From NCBI GenBank assembly GCA_026214975.1, contig CM047808.1, positions 10,380,267 through 10,444,266 of the forward strand: a DNA stretch of 64,000 nucleotides. Reading direction: 5' to 3'. The DNA comes from Gentiana macrophylla (Eukaryota; Streptophyta; Magnoliopsida; Gentianales; Gentianaceae). This document shows positions 34,394 through 45,815 of the stretch, piece by piece. A program made the translations under genes and the position numbers. The stretch's first letter is position 1. The number at the start of each line of letters is the position of its first letter. The notes under the pieces were generated by a model. The model made no database searches. It was not told the DNA's origin and saw nothing but the letters and a program-made list of their open reading frames with translations.

Positions 34394-35524
34394 TCACGTG
34401 TTGATTGAGATTAAACTTGACCTACATTCCTCTATTTCCAAGCAGAGCTCCAACGAATGGTCAATGTATGGCCCAAGTTGTGATAAATTATCGCAAACTG
34501 TGGAGCTGTGATGATTTAGTAGATCATACAATAATAGCTTTCGAGTGGTTGTTTCGTAGAGGAATTTATGCTTCTTGGAGAAAGATATCGGTTTTAAGAA
34601 TCGAGTTAGAGGTCCGATCGAATAGATTTTGGTCCAAGTTTGTTCCTTCTCGTGGTTATTCATCGTCCATACATCTACATAGCTACTTGTAGAATTAGGC
34701 TTATTACACCACGAGACGAAAGCAAGGGACTCTTGGTTTAAAACGAAAAGACCAGGGACATTTTCCCAACCACCTAAATTTTCTCTGTTGTCCCAACCTT
34801 GAGGAAATTTCATTTTCTTATGAAACAACTCAGTAGCAATGTTGAAAGTGAGTATTCGCCACCCAAAAAGTTCTGTTCTCACACACCAGTGAATGGCCCC
34901 ATTAAACAATGTGGAACATTTGGTTGTATAATGAACAACCAAAGGAAATCCTTCTAATTTTCTCCAAGCATTTGATCTTAGGTTGTATACTTCAGCTCTA
35001 TGTCCATCAACTTTTCCCCAATAGCCTGAGGTCACCACTCTAACAACCTTGAAATCCATGGTAACATTATCAAATCCAAAGCCAACCAATTCGCAATGCT
35101 CTCGAGGACTGCAAAGGGGCGGAATGGGAAGAGTTCTCACCTGCTTCAATGATGGATTAACCAACAAAATATAGGGAGAATATCCCAAACACAGTATGCC
35201 ATTGCAGTGACCAACCAATTTTAGCAAAACGTTGCTTTCAGAAGGCGGGAGATCAAAATCAAGCCCTGCAGATGATGTATAATCGGCGGCATGTTTTTGA
35301 AAATCACATATATTAATCAATCTAATAATGCCCTTGTGGAACTGAGTGGCAGATGCTCCCATTATAAAATCATTGCGAATAAGATGCTTGTGTATGAATG
35401 GAGTACTTTTTACGAGATCGAACCATGATTTACTTACGCTTTGAAATTTGATGACAGATTTAACCGGTAACCTAACAAGAATATCCTCCATGATTTCTTC
35501 AGGAAGATGAAGACAACTAACCAT
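34394..35524 (-). CDS. F-box protein 1 with F-box-associated domain (SLF/CPR1-like class)
   Basis: A single uninterrupted exon of 376 residues from the ATG at 35524. Twelve extra codons upstream are open (to 35560), but the chosen start matches its paralogue. F-box proteins are the substrate-choosing subunits of SCF ubiquitin ligases, binding SKP1 through the F-box. The F-box is at about residues 6-48 (LPEEIMEDILVRLPVKSVI...SVSKSW). The F-box-associated region follows, with LVGHCNGILCLGY, LVNPSLKQVRTLP, FGFDNVTMDFKVVRVV, AEVYNLRSNAWRKLEGFP and, near the end, VDVWTMN and SFSKKHKFLYETTTRKLLLYD. Length and single-exon form are typical. It is the best preserved copy with the same C-terminus as F-box 2 (ECRSS-L-SINT). 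Its target protein cannot be told from sequence. Confidence 0.88.
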   Translation of the reverse strand: MVSCLHLPEEIMEDILVRLPVKSVIKFQSVSKSWFDLVKSTPFIHKHLIRNDFIMGASATQFHKGIIRLINICDFQKHAADYTSSAGLDFDLPPSESNVLLKLVGHCNGILCLGYSPYILLVNPSLKQVRTLPIPPLCSPREHCELVGFGFDNVTMDFKVVRVVTSGYWGKVDGHRAEVYNLRSNAWRKLEGFPLVVHYTTKCSTLFNGAIHWCVRTELFGWRILTFNIATELFHKKMKFPQGWDNRENLGGWENVPGLFVLNQESLAFVSWCNKPNSTSSYVDVWTMNNHEKEQTWTKIYSIGPLTRFLKPISFSKKHKFLYETTTRKLLLYDLLNHHSSTVCDNLSQLGPYIDHSLELCLEIEECRSSLISINT

Positions 35525-35599
35525 CTTGATGATGATTCTAAGAAATGTTTTTCTTTGCAATTTAGCGTTTTGAAACTTAACGATTCCTTAGGCCATTCT

Positions 35600-36300
35600 T
35601 ATGACAATCACCTAATTTTATTTTTAAAATAATATAAAATAATACATATTTCTTTAAAAACCTCCACAACAACAGTATCTCTATTTTTATCCCTATAACA
35701 TTTTAAATAATATTAAATAATACATATTCTACCTCACAACTCTATTTATACACATTAAATATTTATTATTTCACCCTATCCATATAATTTTTTAATAATT
35801 AAATATGTTTAGGGACGTGAATAGTGCATCCCCACAAGTAGGCTGCACTGTTCATATCTCTAAAAATAAATAGTGATAGTGACTCTGCTGTGGAAAGTTT
35901 ATTTTGAGATAAACTCTATTTTTATCTTCATTTTAAGGATAGTGACAATTACCATATGACTTCACTATTTAAATCACCCTTATCGATTAGAGATATATAC
36001 ACACCTCTTTAAACAACTAAAATCCATTGGGGAAAAAATCTAGTCCCTCCGTCCATTAATACTACATCTCCTTAAAATATAAGTCAATTTATGATTTTTC
36101 ATATAGTTTAAAAAAATAGTTTAGGGTCAATAATTTTAATAATAAATGTCTAAAATACCATTTGACTGTTATTAATGTAAAAATTGTATAGTAGTGAAAA
36201 ATGGGTTGGTGTACAATAAATTAAGGGTAGGAGGAAAAAAAATATAATAAATGCTTTATTGATATTCTAAACGGAGTTATATCATTAGACAAAATAAAAA
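35600..36300. other. Intergenic with a probable Stowaway-like MITE
   Basis: No gene. A candidate MITE spans about 36047-36285, starting near CTCCGTCCATTAATACTAC and ending near CTAAACGGAGTTAT. Its interior resembles the elements at 28748 and 39502 only weakly. The rest is AT-rich and featureless. Confidence 0.35.
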
Positions 36301-37168
36301 ACCTTCGAAAATTTTAGCGTTGTGGAAATTGAATATGGTGCATCTGGTGATGATTCCGACGAATCTGAGGTTGATCTGGACGATCTTGATGAAGATCTAG
36401 GAACTTCGATGAAGGTTCCGATGAAGATCTTGATGAATACCGGTCGGAAAACCAAAATTGGATGGTTCTAGGCCGCCGGAAATCCGTGAACAACCGCGTA
36501 ACTGACCGGAAAAGTGATGGAAGTGTCGTTCCCGGTAACGGAGCCAATTGATAATATCTGAATTATCACAAACGGATTAAGCGGTAGATATCTAGCAAAT
36601 TATGGTTGGATTGTCTGAAAATTACACGGTGGTGCTCTACAATACAACCGAAAATGGGGAGTGTTTTTGGGGGAATTATGGTTGTGCCGATGTGGCTGCC
36701 GACGTACCCTTGGATGTCGGGGTTCAAGCCAACATCACGTAGTTCTGGTGTGTGAGGGGATGCCGTTGTTTATAGGGACTATAGTTGGCGGTTTACAAAG
36801 GCGGTGAGTAAATACGCGTGTCGTCGGGCGAGCTCTGTTGGACGAGCTTGTATCGTGACTGTTGCGGGCTCCTCCGTGCTTGCAACCGTTGTAGAGACTG
36901 TTGCCTAGTTAAGCGGGCTTGGTCCGATCTGGAGAGACGAGCAGGTCGGTCCCCAATGTCTTTGAGACGAGTTGGATGTTGGTTTGATTGACGCCCGTCG
37001 CCTCGGCCAATAATGAGGATCGTAGAGTCATGAGGCGGGTTGGATTGCTCCCGGTTTGGCTCGGCTTACGATGGGCGAACTGTCTGGGCCGAGGGTCTTA
37101 TCCACTAATGGGCTTATACATCGGCCATGTCTTGGATCCATGGGCTCTCTGTCGGGCTTGACATATCA
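36300..37168 (-). mobile_element. Probable gypsy-type LTR remnant with tRNA-Asp-like primer-binding site
   Basis: On the minus strand, 36525-36546 reads TGGCTCCGTTACCGGGAACG. This is close to the TGGCGCCGTTGCCGGG primer-binding sequence used by many plant gypsy elements (Athila/Tat type, tRNA-Asp). Next to it lies a 620-bp segment, 36549-37168, with TG...CA ends (TGATATGTCAAG ... GATATTATCA), clearly more GC-rich than its surroundings, as expected of an LTR. About 240 bp of leader or gag (36300-36545) remains. No partner LTR was found in the window. Confidence 0.45.
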
Positions 37169-37239
37169 TCTAAATACCTAATTAAGTCTAGAAATGATCT
37201 TTATGAACAAATAACCTATAAGAAAAGGTTTAAAAAATT

Positions 37240-38040
37240 TGAGGTCCGATGAAGATGATGCCTACAAAGATGAGAACTAGCCATCTTGGAGAATCCTGCT
37301 TTTTGAAGACATCAAACGACGATTACAAGATAGTCTCTGCTTTCTTTTAGTGGTTAGCCATTCATCGATTACGGATTCGGGGAAACAGGGAAGAATCAAA
37401 GAAAAACATGGAAAGTAGTAAAACTCATTTACCACGTAGAAATAAAGTAACGAAAAAATTCTTCAACCAAAACCAACAGTTCGGATCAAATTGAACCAAA
37501 CCGAAAAAATATAAATCGTGGTTTTCTGTTGGTTTCATTTAACTAAAAACCAAACCGTTTTATTACAATTTGGTTTCAGTTTGAAATTTTGTTAACCGTT
37601 TGAAACCAATACATATTTCTGTTAATAATATAAATTATCGGGCTGTTTAATTCGCTCTAACTCATCTTATTTATATTTCGTATTTATAATATATTAATTG
37701 ACCATCAATAATATCATATCCTAAGCATCCGAGCGCTTACTCATCTTCAATATATCGATCTTTTAAAGGAACAACATAACATAAATCATTCAATAACTCA
37801 CGACTCATAACTCTCTTTTCTCTTTGTGTTTCATCAGCATCAATATTTAAGATAACTCAACGTTTTTTCCCTAATATGTGCGAAAAATAGTTATATTTCA
37901 CCCCCTCTCACTCACTATAATAATAATACGTTCATATTTCTCCCTTCGGCTCGGTCAATCATTATTGTGTATTAAACATGTTGTTATTTATCTAAGTTAT
38001 TCAATGTTTCAAGTGGTAGTTGTTTGTAGGGGGTGTATAG
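37240..38040. repeat. Orphan copy of an F-box gene 5' end and flank
   Basis: Matches 60820-61690. It shares GAAGATGATGCCTAC near an F-box N-terminus, CCATTCATCGATTACGGATT, a run of AACCAAACCG-type words, TATCATATCCTAAGCATCCG and TTCGAGTGGTAGTTGTTTGT-like sequence. Only the extreme N-terminal coding part is left; the F-box body is absent. It is a partial duplicate of the F-box block. Confidence 0.65.
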
Positions 38041-38639
38041 ATATCTCTACTATATTAAAAGAACCATTTGTTTTTCACGTAAGTGTTTCTCCTCGGATGT
38101 TTCTCCAAAAAAGTGTTTCTCCACAATTTATTTAATATTTTCAATAATGTAAAAAAAAAAAAATCATTAATCATTTTCTCATTAATATCTTCTACATCTA
38201 CACTTCTACACGTTTCTACATTATGGGAACAAAAGTATACTAATTATCCATTAACAAATTAAATACACATTCGTATAAAACTTAACCCTTATCCCCTTTT
38301 TAATTTTTTAACTTTAGCAAATTGGTTCTCAATTTTCTTTAGCAAATTAAATCATTATCTGGAGTAAAGTACAAGCTATCAGAAATATGCAACCTTATCA
38401 ACGTTATATGTGATTCGGTTATATCATGTATGTGAATATCTATGGTTGCTCATGCATATAACGTACATTCTTGTAATGCACGCATTTACCGGTAAAATAG
38501 ATTTTATACTAATTAAAATTTGTTGATCAATATTAATGATACTTATAAATATTTATCATTTTGTGTATGATTTTGTTTACATATAATCAACGCAAATACT
38601 TGAAAAATGGTGATATATGGCATGAATATCCATAGAAAA

Positions 38640-38811
38640 ATTTATGGTCAAGAATCGTTGTATGAAGGTTGATGTTTGGATACTTTTACCACCTTTCATT
38701 TCTAACCTCTCACACACGCCAAAAGTGTATTATGTGAAAGAGAGTTAAAATGAATGGGCTCTAAAGATGCCACTTTGCATCAACCTTCCTAACAACTGTT
38801 GCACCATAAAA
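38640..38811. mobile_element. MITE family member, copy 1
   Basis: About 170 bp with imperfect inverted ends of about 33 bp: the left end reads TTTATGGTCAAGAATCGTTG and the reverse complement of the right reads TTTATGGTGCAACAGTTGTT, both continuing into AAGGTTGATG. The interior has CATTTCTAACCTCTCACACA and GTATTATGTGAAAGAGAGT, shared with the second copy at 61990-62163. Confidence 0.65.
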
Positions 38812-40600
38812 TCACTCATATCCATAAGGCACATTTGCATGCACATCGATACGCTACTTAAAAATACAAATATGAGAGATTTATTTTGGAAGGGGTGGTG
38901 AGGGGAAGAGGATTTCTTACTTGAGGCAGGATGAGAATCGAATCCTGGTCTAATCGAGAAGTACAATTGCCTTTAATTACCACTATACAGAATCCCATTC
39001 CAATATGAGAGAACTTAATGGAGAAAAAATTGTACAAATTTTGAGAATGCAATTGATATATCATACTTTTGTCCATATAACTATTACATTAATCCAAATA
39101 ATTAGAAATAACGTTAAAAAGATAATATTTCAAGTGCATCTTGAAGTAAAATCATAGTGCAACAATGATAAACTTATATGTATAACTATTTTTTTTTAAA
39201 CAATCAATGAGTAATAAGTAATTATGCATATAGAAAAACATGATGTCATAAAGAGAATTATTTTCCTTAAGGTCCATAATGCTGGTAATCTTATCAAAAA
39301 TGAAAAAAATATTTCCCACCTATGTGTTTCTCTTTCGGACGTTTCTCCAAAAAAAAAAAAGTTTCTCCACAATTTAATATTTTGAATTATGTAAAAAGAA
39401 AACAATAATAAATCATTGTCTCATTAGCCGAATCAAAGATTAATCTCTACTAATTTCTACATCGACATGGCAACAAAAGTCTAACAAATTAATACAATAA
39501 TACCTCCATCCCAAAATGTAATTGCATTTAGCTTTATGAATTTGTCTAATAATGTAAGTTCATTTAAAATACCAATGGAGTATTTATAACATTTTTCTTC
39601 CTTTTATCACTAATTTACTATATATTCACCTACTTTACAACTATTACATAAGTAAAAGTCAAAGGGTATTATAGACTTTTACCATTAAAATTAATGACAC
39701 TTAACCACTTTATTAATCCGTATGAAAAATTCTAAAATAGCTAACATTTTTCCTTAGCTATCAGAAGTCTACTAATTAAATTTATAACAGTATAATCTAA
39801 TAATATAATATACAGTTCAAAACATAAACGAAAATAACTAAATCAAATGTAAATCATTCCCTCTTCATACCATAGATATATGATTTCCCTTCTCTTTGCT
39901 ATAAAAATATACCCAAGACGTTGATTTACGACCTAGCATGCACCGTCATCTTCTACTTATGTTGCCACAAGTTTCAAAATATTTTTTTTTTTGACATCCT
40001 TTTGCATCAAATAAGACAGTGTCTGTCATCATCTTAGATAAAGGTGTGAACATGTAAAATAGTCATTAGAAATAATGTGTAGTACTTTTGCAAGGCATTG
40101 AAGAGTTTTGCTAGACTTACAACGCTATTGCTCTAAGTAACAAATTCGAAACAGTTTGCAACTTTCACTGTTTGCACGGATAACTAATAATATTTCCTCT
40201 AGTTAAACTATTTGGTTGGTTTTGATGTTTCATATTGAAAGAATCAAAATCTTGAAGATCTCATACGAAACGGATTTGCCTAAATAACAAAGCTGACTTA
40301 ATTCTCACCCTTTGTTGATCAAATCAAAAGGGCAAAAAACTTCTGTATTGTGAAATTCCAAACAAAATTTTTTTTGTATGAAAGAGCATATAAAAATAAT
40401 GGATAGATAAGAAAAAAAAACTGTGATTGGCATCAGAAGGAGAAATGTATTATCATAGATTGCTACTTAATCATGTTAGAGGACCAACATAATTTGAATA
40501 TTTATTAAAGGTAAAAACCAATAACTACATCTGTTTCAAGGAAGCTGTAGAGAAAAGAGGTTTTAGAATCTGACCAGAGCATCTCGGAATGCTTAAATGA
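38812..40600. other. Intergenic, includes a degenerate Stowaway-like MITE
   Basis: No gene. A degenerate relative of the 28748-29021 MITE lies at about 39502-39760, starting ACCTCCATCCCAAAATGTAA and sharing the internal TAATGTAAGTTCATTTAAA and CATTTTTCTTC words, with its right end decayed. The phrase TTTCTC..CGGA(T/C)GTTTCTCC recurs at about 38085-38120 and 39328-39370. The remainder is AT-rich. Confidence 0.4.
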
Positions 40601-40616
40601 AGTTGTTGCTTTTCAA

Positions 40617-42030
40617 ATGTCTAATGCATTAACAAGATTTTTTTGCAACTCTATTAGTTTATTGTCAACGAACAAACATTCAACAACTATAGGATACATA
40701 TTGGCAACCAATGCCGGAAGATTTCATGTACACGGTCAATCATATCAATTTATCTATAGAGATTCCCCAAAAAGATTATATTTTAGAAAAAATGTTTAAT
40801 CCTGAACTACATAGTATATTCCAAAAAAAATCTCTATAAGGTTGATAATGGTCACGCTGCGGTATTTTTTATTGATGGGTCTGGTGATATAGAGAGATTC
40901 ATGATGAACTGTCTACAAGAAGACTGGAACAACATTGTAGAAAATATCGTGATGAATTTGTCTATAGAGATTCTCTAAAAAGATTACATTTTTTTTGGTT
41001 GAAACCGGATATTTTATTAAAATTATAAAACTTAAGAAACTGTTCAAAGCATAAACTACACAAATTTACATCAGACTATGCCAAATAGAAAGACAATCAA
41101 GGCCATGCTAGTCTAAGTTCGCGTGGTCGACGAACAGCTTCAGAGGTGAAAATTGTCATCGGGGGCCGTCGGAGGTCTATGTGATTGAATTCCTTATTAC
41201 GCCAGTACCAGAGGCTCAACACTATCTCACGAAATAAGAATCTCTAGAAAATAATGGTGTCGTGCTTGTACATGTTGACTTTTAGGCAGTTCTCCAACCA
41301 AGACGGTGTTTTAGAAGAAATGCTTAATCATGAATTACAAAGTATATTCCAAAAAAATCTCTATAAGGTTGATAAAGGCCATGGTGGGGTATTTTTTATT
41401 GATGGGTCTGGTGGCATAGAGAAAACATATTTATATAATAATCTGCAAGCAAATCTAAAAATGAGACACTAGATAACTATAGGAATATCCACATCAAGAG
41501 TTGCAGCTGAAATTATGCCAGAGGCGGAACTGCTCATGCACGTTTTAAAATTCCAATTGATGCACATGAAACAAGTATGTGCAATATTCCAATGCATAGT
41601 GAAAATACAGAATTACTATGAAAATCAAGTCAAATCATATGGGATGAAGCACCAATGGTAAAGAAATGGGCAATTGAGACACTTGACAAAAGCTTGAAGG
41701 ACATCATGAGAATTTCTAACGCATTCGAAGGAAAGGTGGTTGTATTTGGATGTGATTTTAGACAAGTGTTTCCTGTTTGTACCAAAATACACGATACTAT
41801 ACAAACAATAGAAGCAAGCTTGGTGAAATCATATTTGTGGCCAATGATAAAAATTATACATTTTAAAAAACATGAAAGCAAGAGGAGATCTACACTTCAA
41901 CCAATTTTTACTAAGGGTGGGTAGTGAAGAAGAATCAACAAACAATGAAAGAAACATAGAATTACCAAAATAAATGATCATTGAATATGATGAATTACCC
42001 ACATATGTACAAATGTGGTGCGTAAATATT
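40617..42030 (+). pseudogene. Helitron-type PIF1-like helicase remnant, internally duplicated
   Basis: Plus-strand frames show pieces of the rolling-circle Helitron helicase. There is a Walker A region degraded to FFIDGSGGIEKTYLYNNL (about 41392-41450; consensus GGTGKT, so the glycines are changed). Walker B follows as IIWDEAPMVKKWAIETLDKS (about 41633-41690) and then KVVVFGCDFRQVFPV (about 41735-41780). A GSEEESTNNERNIELP stretch (about 41920-41975) follows. An earlier partial copy of the Walker A segment lies at 40797-40920, and a short RDSPKRL-type piece occurs twice (40750-40790 and 40955-40990). Roughly 330 bp of unrelated sequence (40990-41320) separates the copies. Stops interrupt throughout. 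No Helitron ends were identified. Confidence 0.7.
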
Positions 42031-42596
42031 ATATTCTTTTATTTTCATTAAATAATTCAAACTTACTCTTATGAGTTCTTACAATTTTAATGATCCAGTT
42101 TGTGCTATAGAAAATGATGATCATTCTTAATGGAGAATGAAAGGACACAAAGTTTTTACGCTTGTTAATGACCCAATTTTTGTTATGGAAGAGGATGACA
42201 CATGAAGAATGAAATAACATGGTATCAATAATTGCATCATTAAGCATTGAGTTTCAAAGTGGAATTAGTTACTATGTTCAATTTGTTGTAGTCTTTGTAG
42301 TGTGAACCGACAAAACCGAATCGAACCAATAAAAGACCGTGCGAACAAACTGTCTATTATGATATGATTGGTTTTTGTTTCAATTTTTTCAAACCGAAAT
42401 ATTTGGTTTGGTTTTGAAAATCCTTAAAGTCATACCAAACCGAACCATGAACACCCTTAGCTGCCATGGAGGAGATTCGCCGGACTTATGATATCTACCA
42501 GAAAATATTCAGTCATTGCCTCCCGTCATCTGATTAGAGGGCCAGTAAACCCCCTGAAGGTTTTATGACCATTTTACAAAGAACAATTCATGGGAG
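42031..42596. other. Intergenic left flank of the TRIM
   Basis: No gene recognised. It contains AACCGAA- and AACCAAAC-rich words at about 42300-42450 like those in the F-box flanks. A short stretch (about 42470-42596) continues on the far side of the TRIM as if once contiguous. Confidence 0.4.
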
Positions 42597-42894
42597 TATT
42601 ATGATCAAGCGCTTACCGTTGTACTAAAACCAATTGGTTGTAGTAAAGGCGCAACTTTATTTCCACACACCCCCTCAAGTGTGGGCCTCTAACAAGGCTG
42701 TGCCATCTAGGCACACAAAGGCAAGACCAAACTAGGCCAACAAGACAAAGAGGCCCAACACTTGCACAATAAACTGAGGGAGCCAGGGTTTGATCTCATG
42801 ACCTCCCGCTCCGATACCATGTTAGGATCAAGCGCTTACCGTTGTACTAAAACCAATTGGTTGTAGTAAATGCGCAACTTTATTTCCTTTAACA
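42597..42894 (-). mobile_element. Complete TRIM/SMART-type miniature LTR retrotransposon, 298 bp
   Basis: Two short LTRs, 42597-42667 (71 bp) and 42820-42894 (75 bp), share GATCAAGCGCTTACCGTTGT and CCAATTGGTTGTAGTAAA. Between them are 152 bp of non-coding internal DNA. On the minus strand the primer-binding site TGGTATCGGAGC (42808-42819) directly follows the 5' LTR, as in elements primed by initiator tRNA-Met. A polypurine tract (ACTTGAGGGGGTG, about 42666-42678) precedes the 3' LTR. The identical 5-mer GGGAG flanks both sides (42592-42596 and 42895-42899). It has no coding capacity and must be moved by another element's enzymes. Its small size puts it among the smallest TRIMs. Confidence 0.88.
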
Positions 42895-43259
42895 GGGAGG
42901 TCTCCGACTGCCTTTGATTCCAGCTCATACATGTCTAAAAATTTGTCCAGAGATTTTTTCAGTATCCGTTCTTTTATACTTCATGTTGTTTATATTATGT
43001 TGTAACAATACATGTTTATAATGTTATGTTGTATAGATTCTGTTTGTATTGATGTTTATTCTACAGTTGAATTTACAATTGAAACAATTAACTCATACAA
43101 GGTTATAATTATTCACTATATATTATAAGTATTTTTTAGAGAAAATATATTATTATTTATAAGTTTAACACGTACTTAACAATGTATTATGTTAAATTAC
43201 ATTGTTAAATTTCATTTAAATATATCAATTTAACTAACACAAATAACGCACGTGTATTT

Positions 43260-43460
43260 TGCTAGTACTGTATTAATAATGTTTAGATGTTAAATCTTTG
43301 GTCAATTCAAATTAGTAAGATACGATTATTTCTTATCTTATCGGTGCCTAGCTGGAAAATTCGGTCGCGTTTGTTGTTTTGGATGATGGTTGATGGGGTG
43401 ATTGATTTTAAATTCTTATTTTGGCATGGGTATGCATTATTAGTTCAATATAAAAAAAAA
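43260..43460. repeat. F-box block flank copy
   Basis: Matches 61690-61815: shared words TTTAGATGTTAAATCTTTGG, TCAATTCAAATTAGTAAGAT and GGTGCCTAGCTGG. It marks the left boundary of the second F-box duplicate (copy B). Confidence 0.65.
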
Positions 43461-43562
43461 TTGGTTAAATCATATGTTCGGCTTCACTCACATATAATAT
43501 TGATGTAACACATATATTATCATATGTTATATCATGATAGTTGTGATTTTCAATCAATAATT

Positions 43563-43930
43563 TTATTTGTTAATGAAAACCGTGAAAAACCGAAACAAAG
43601 ACAAACCAATGCAAATCCGATCGAATAGAGTTTGGTCCACCTTTCTTTCGTTCTTGTGTTTATTCATTGTCCATACATTAACAACCTGGCTCGAAAGCTC
43701 GGGGAATCGATACGAGAGAAAAGCAAGGGACTCACTAAATTGGTTCAAAACAAAAAGAGCAGGCATGATTGTCCCTTCATTTTGTCTTATGTCCCAACCA
43801 TGAGGAAAAAATCCACCAACTGAAACAACTGAGTAGCCAGGTTGATAAAATGTCCATGGATTTTAATAAGAAACCATGATTTACACTTACACCTCGAAAT
43901 CGGACGATCGATATATCCGTAACCGAGTGG
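43563..43930 (-). pseudogene. F-box gene fragment with internal deletion
   Basis: Minus-strand frame 43563-43766 has ALFVLNQFSESLAFLSYRFP and VVNVWTMNKHKNER, the C-terminal part of the F-box-associated domain of F-box 2. Directly upstream, at about 43870-43930, decayed sequence resembles the F-box itself (CCATGATTTACACTTACACC on the plus strand). The middle of the gene is missing. It is the counterpart of the fragment at 61820-62280. Confidence 0.7.
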
Positions 43931-44039
43931 AAAAGGAAATGCAATTCAACTCAATTTTCTATGCCTTAACAAAAATTGTATGCGATTAAAATCGACAAAA
44001 CCCTCCAACAATATTTCAATCAAACCAAACAATAACCGG

Positions 44040-45632
44040 CAAATGAATGGTAGAAAAATTCAGAATCTCTTCAGAAAGCCTTTTCGATCGACTACGTACC
44101 TCGTTATTTCATCCCTCCATATGATATGATTGGTAAGCGCCATGATCGTCATCTTCAACTTCCTGAAGAAATCATTGCGGAGATTCTTGTTAGGAAGAAA
44201 AAAGGGAAGTCTCCAACGGCGTCGTTTCAGAGTTGTTCTGAAACAACGCACCCACAAAAACAGGGAATCTAATGCACCCATGACAACAATGTCTTTTCAT
44301 GTGGCTAGCGAACAGACAAAAATGGCTTCAATGCCTCGTGGCCGGGTGTGAGCAAGTAGAAGCCTAGAAGGAAATGCAATGACTATATATAAGACATGTC
44401 ACTACCTACATCAGCCTTTACTTCATACCAGCATGTGCCAAATAAAAAACTATCTTTCATTCAAGTCCAAACAAGCTGCAAAATCAAAACGAACAACAAC
44501 CCAACACAGCCAAAAATAAGGCAATACATAACCTAAGCAAACATCCAGTCCGATAAGGAAGCACGTGAGACAAAGAACAGGCAAATCTGAACAAAACGAA
44601 GCCGAAAATCATTCACCCTTCAAAGCCCATAAAGGCGACAAGGAAGACCGCATAACCATTTCTTATACCAAACATCAGCCTATACCTTTATACTAACAGG
44701 AGCCAAATAAAAAGGAAAAAGCCTACGGACAAAGCAACAAGGCCCGAACAAGAAGTCAATTGCTTAAAAGTTATATGCATAAGGCACACAATGCACTCTC
44801 CAATGATGACCAGCTTGTATATGTAAAACACTGCCTATATAAACACGCCATCCGTAAGCTAAAACAACACAGGTCACTCGGGCAGTGGCCAACCCATTCA
44901 ACACTTTTAAGAGTTCCCAGCGGCTCTTCCATTCAACACCAAACGGTGCCGCCAACCGCAAGAGGAAAAGAATCTTACAACCACGTGGTGAAAGAATTCT
45001 GCAAGGGTAATTCACCTTGGAAGAACCACAAAAAAAAATGTTCCAATCACATGTTGGAACAATGAATGCAGACACACATAGCACACGACGTCGTTTCAAG
45101 CAAAAGGAGAAAAACATAAGGCGACAAGATGGACATCCAAATCAGTTGGCCAACTTTTATTATACTCCTAACTTTACAATACTAAGCCAAGGGATGTACC
45201 AAGTGGAACCAAAAAAAAATGAAGAAATTGTCTGGAAACTAGAAAAATTAAGCCATTTGAACCCAAAATTTCTACCAGAAACAGAAAAACTCAACATGTA
45301 TATAACTACAGTTAGAACACCTTATGATGATTCACAAAAGAAAGAAATAAAAATACAAAGATAGATTGAGTCAAGAACAGGTAATGCCTTAATTAATTGG
45401 CACAAGCATACTCTAAATTAAATAATTAAGTCTTACATATCTCCAACAAACCAAAATCATCCAACATAAATCTAAATTGAAGCATAACATCATTAAAAAC
45501 ATTATATTTAGAATCGTAGTTTCCTAGCTCGCCCACGAAGTCATCTCTTATCTGCATAAGAGCAACCATACTCTGATCTTAATGAACTGAAACATAAGTT
45601 AAAACAGAGAATCCGGTTCAGTTTCCTCAGGT
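44040..45632. repeat. F-box duplication block, copy B
   Basis: Parallels copies A, C and D in order and content. An F-box N-terminal relic on the plus strand is at about 44139-44200. The GTCGTTTCAGAGTTGTTCTG segment, the ATAAGGCACACAATGCAC segment and the CCTTATGATGATTCAC segment follow. It breaks off near 45632, a few bases before the F-box stop codon would occur, where a copia fragment takes over, so copy B has no F-box body at this end. Confidence 0.75.
44130..44210 (+). pseudogene. F-box N-terminal relic on the plus strand
   Basis: Starting at about 44141 (frame CAT GAT CGT) the sequence reads HDRHLQLPEEIIAEILVR, the start of an F-box, then loses all similarity. The same relic stands at about 62448-62505 with HDRYLQLPEEIIEEILVR. 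The larger F-box genes nearby are on the opposite strand, so these are separate, inverted remnants. Confidence 0.6.
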
Positions 45633-45640
45633 TTGTTAAC

Positions 45641-45815
45641 TAATCTTCATAGGTACAATGGGTCAGAAATTGTGGTTATTGGGAATGGTTCTTCATTACC
45701 CATAAAAGGCATAGGCACCAGTAATATAACTCACAATAGTGCAAATTAATCATTGAATAATGTCCTTCTGGTTCCTAATTTGACTAAAAACCTTCTCTAT
45801 GTTAGCCAATTAAGG
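45641..45815 (+). pseudogene. Copia gag-pol fragment
   Basis: The plus strand reads SEIVVIGNGSSLPIKGIG and VLLVPNLTKNLLYVSQL with one stop between, the segment between protease and integrase of copia polyproteins. It abuts duplication block B exactly where the F-box gene would begin, then runs into the foldback repeat. Confidence 0.65.

Noticed and set aside
42781..42820. Possible tRNA-like sequence (GGTTTGATCTCATGACC next to CCGATACCA)
   Set aside because: It is the primer-binding site and adjoining leader of the TRIM, which mimic tRNA complementarity; no cloverleaf can be formed.
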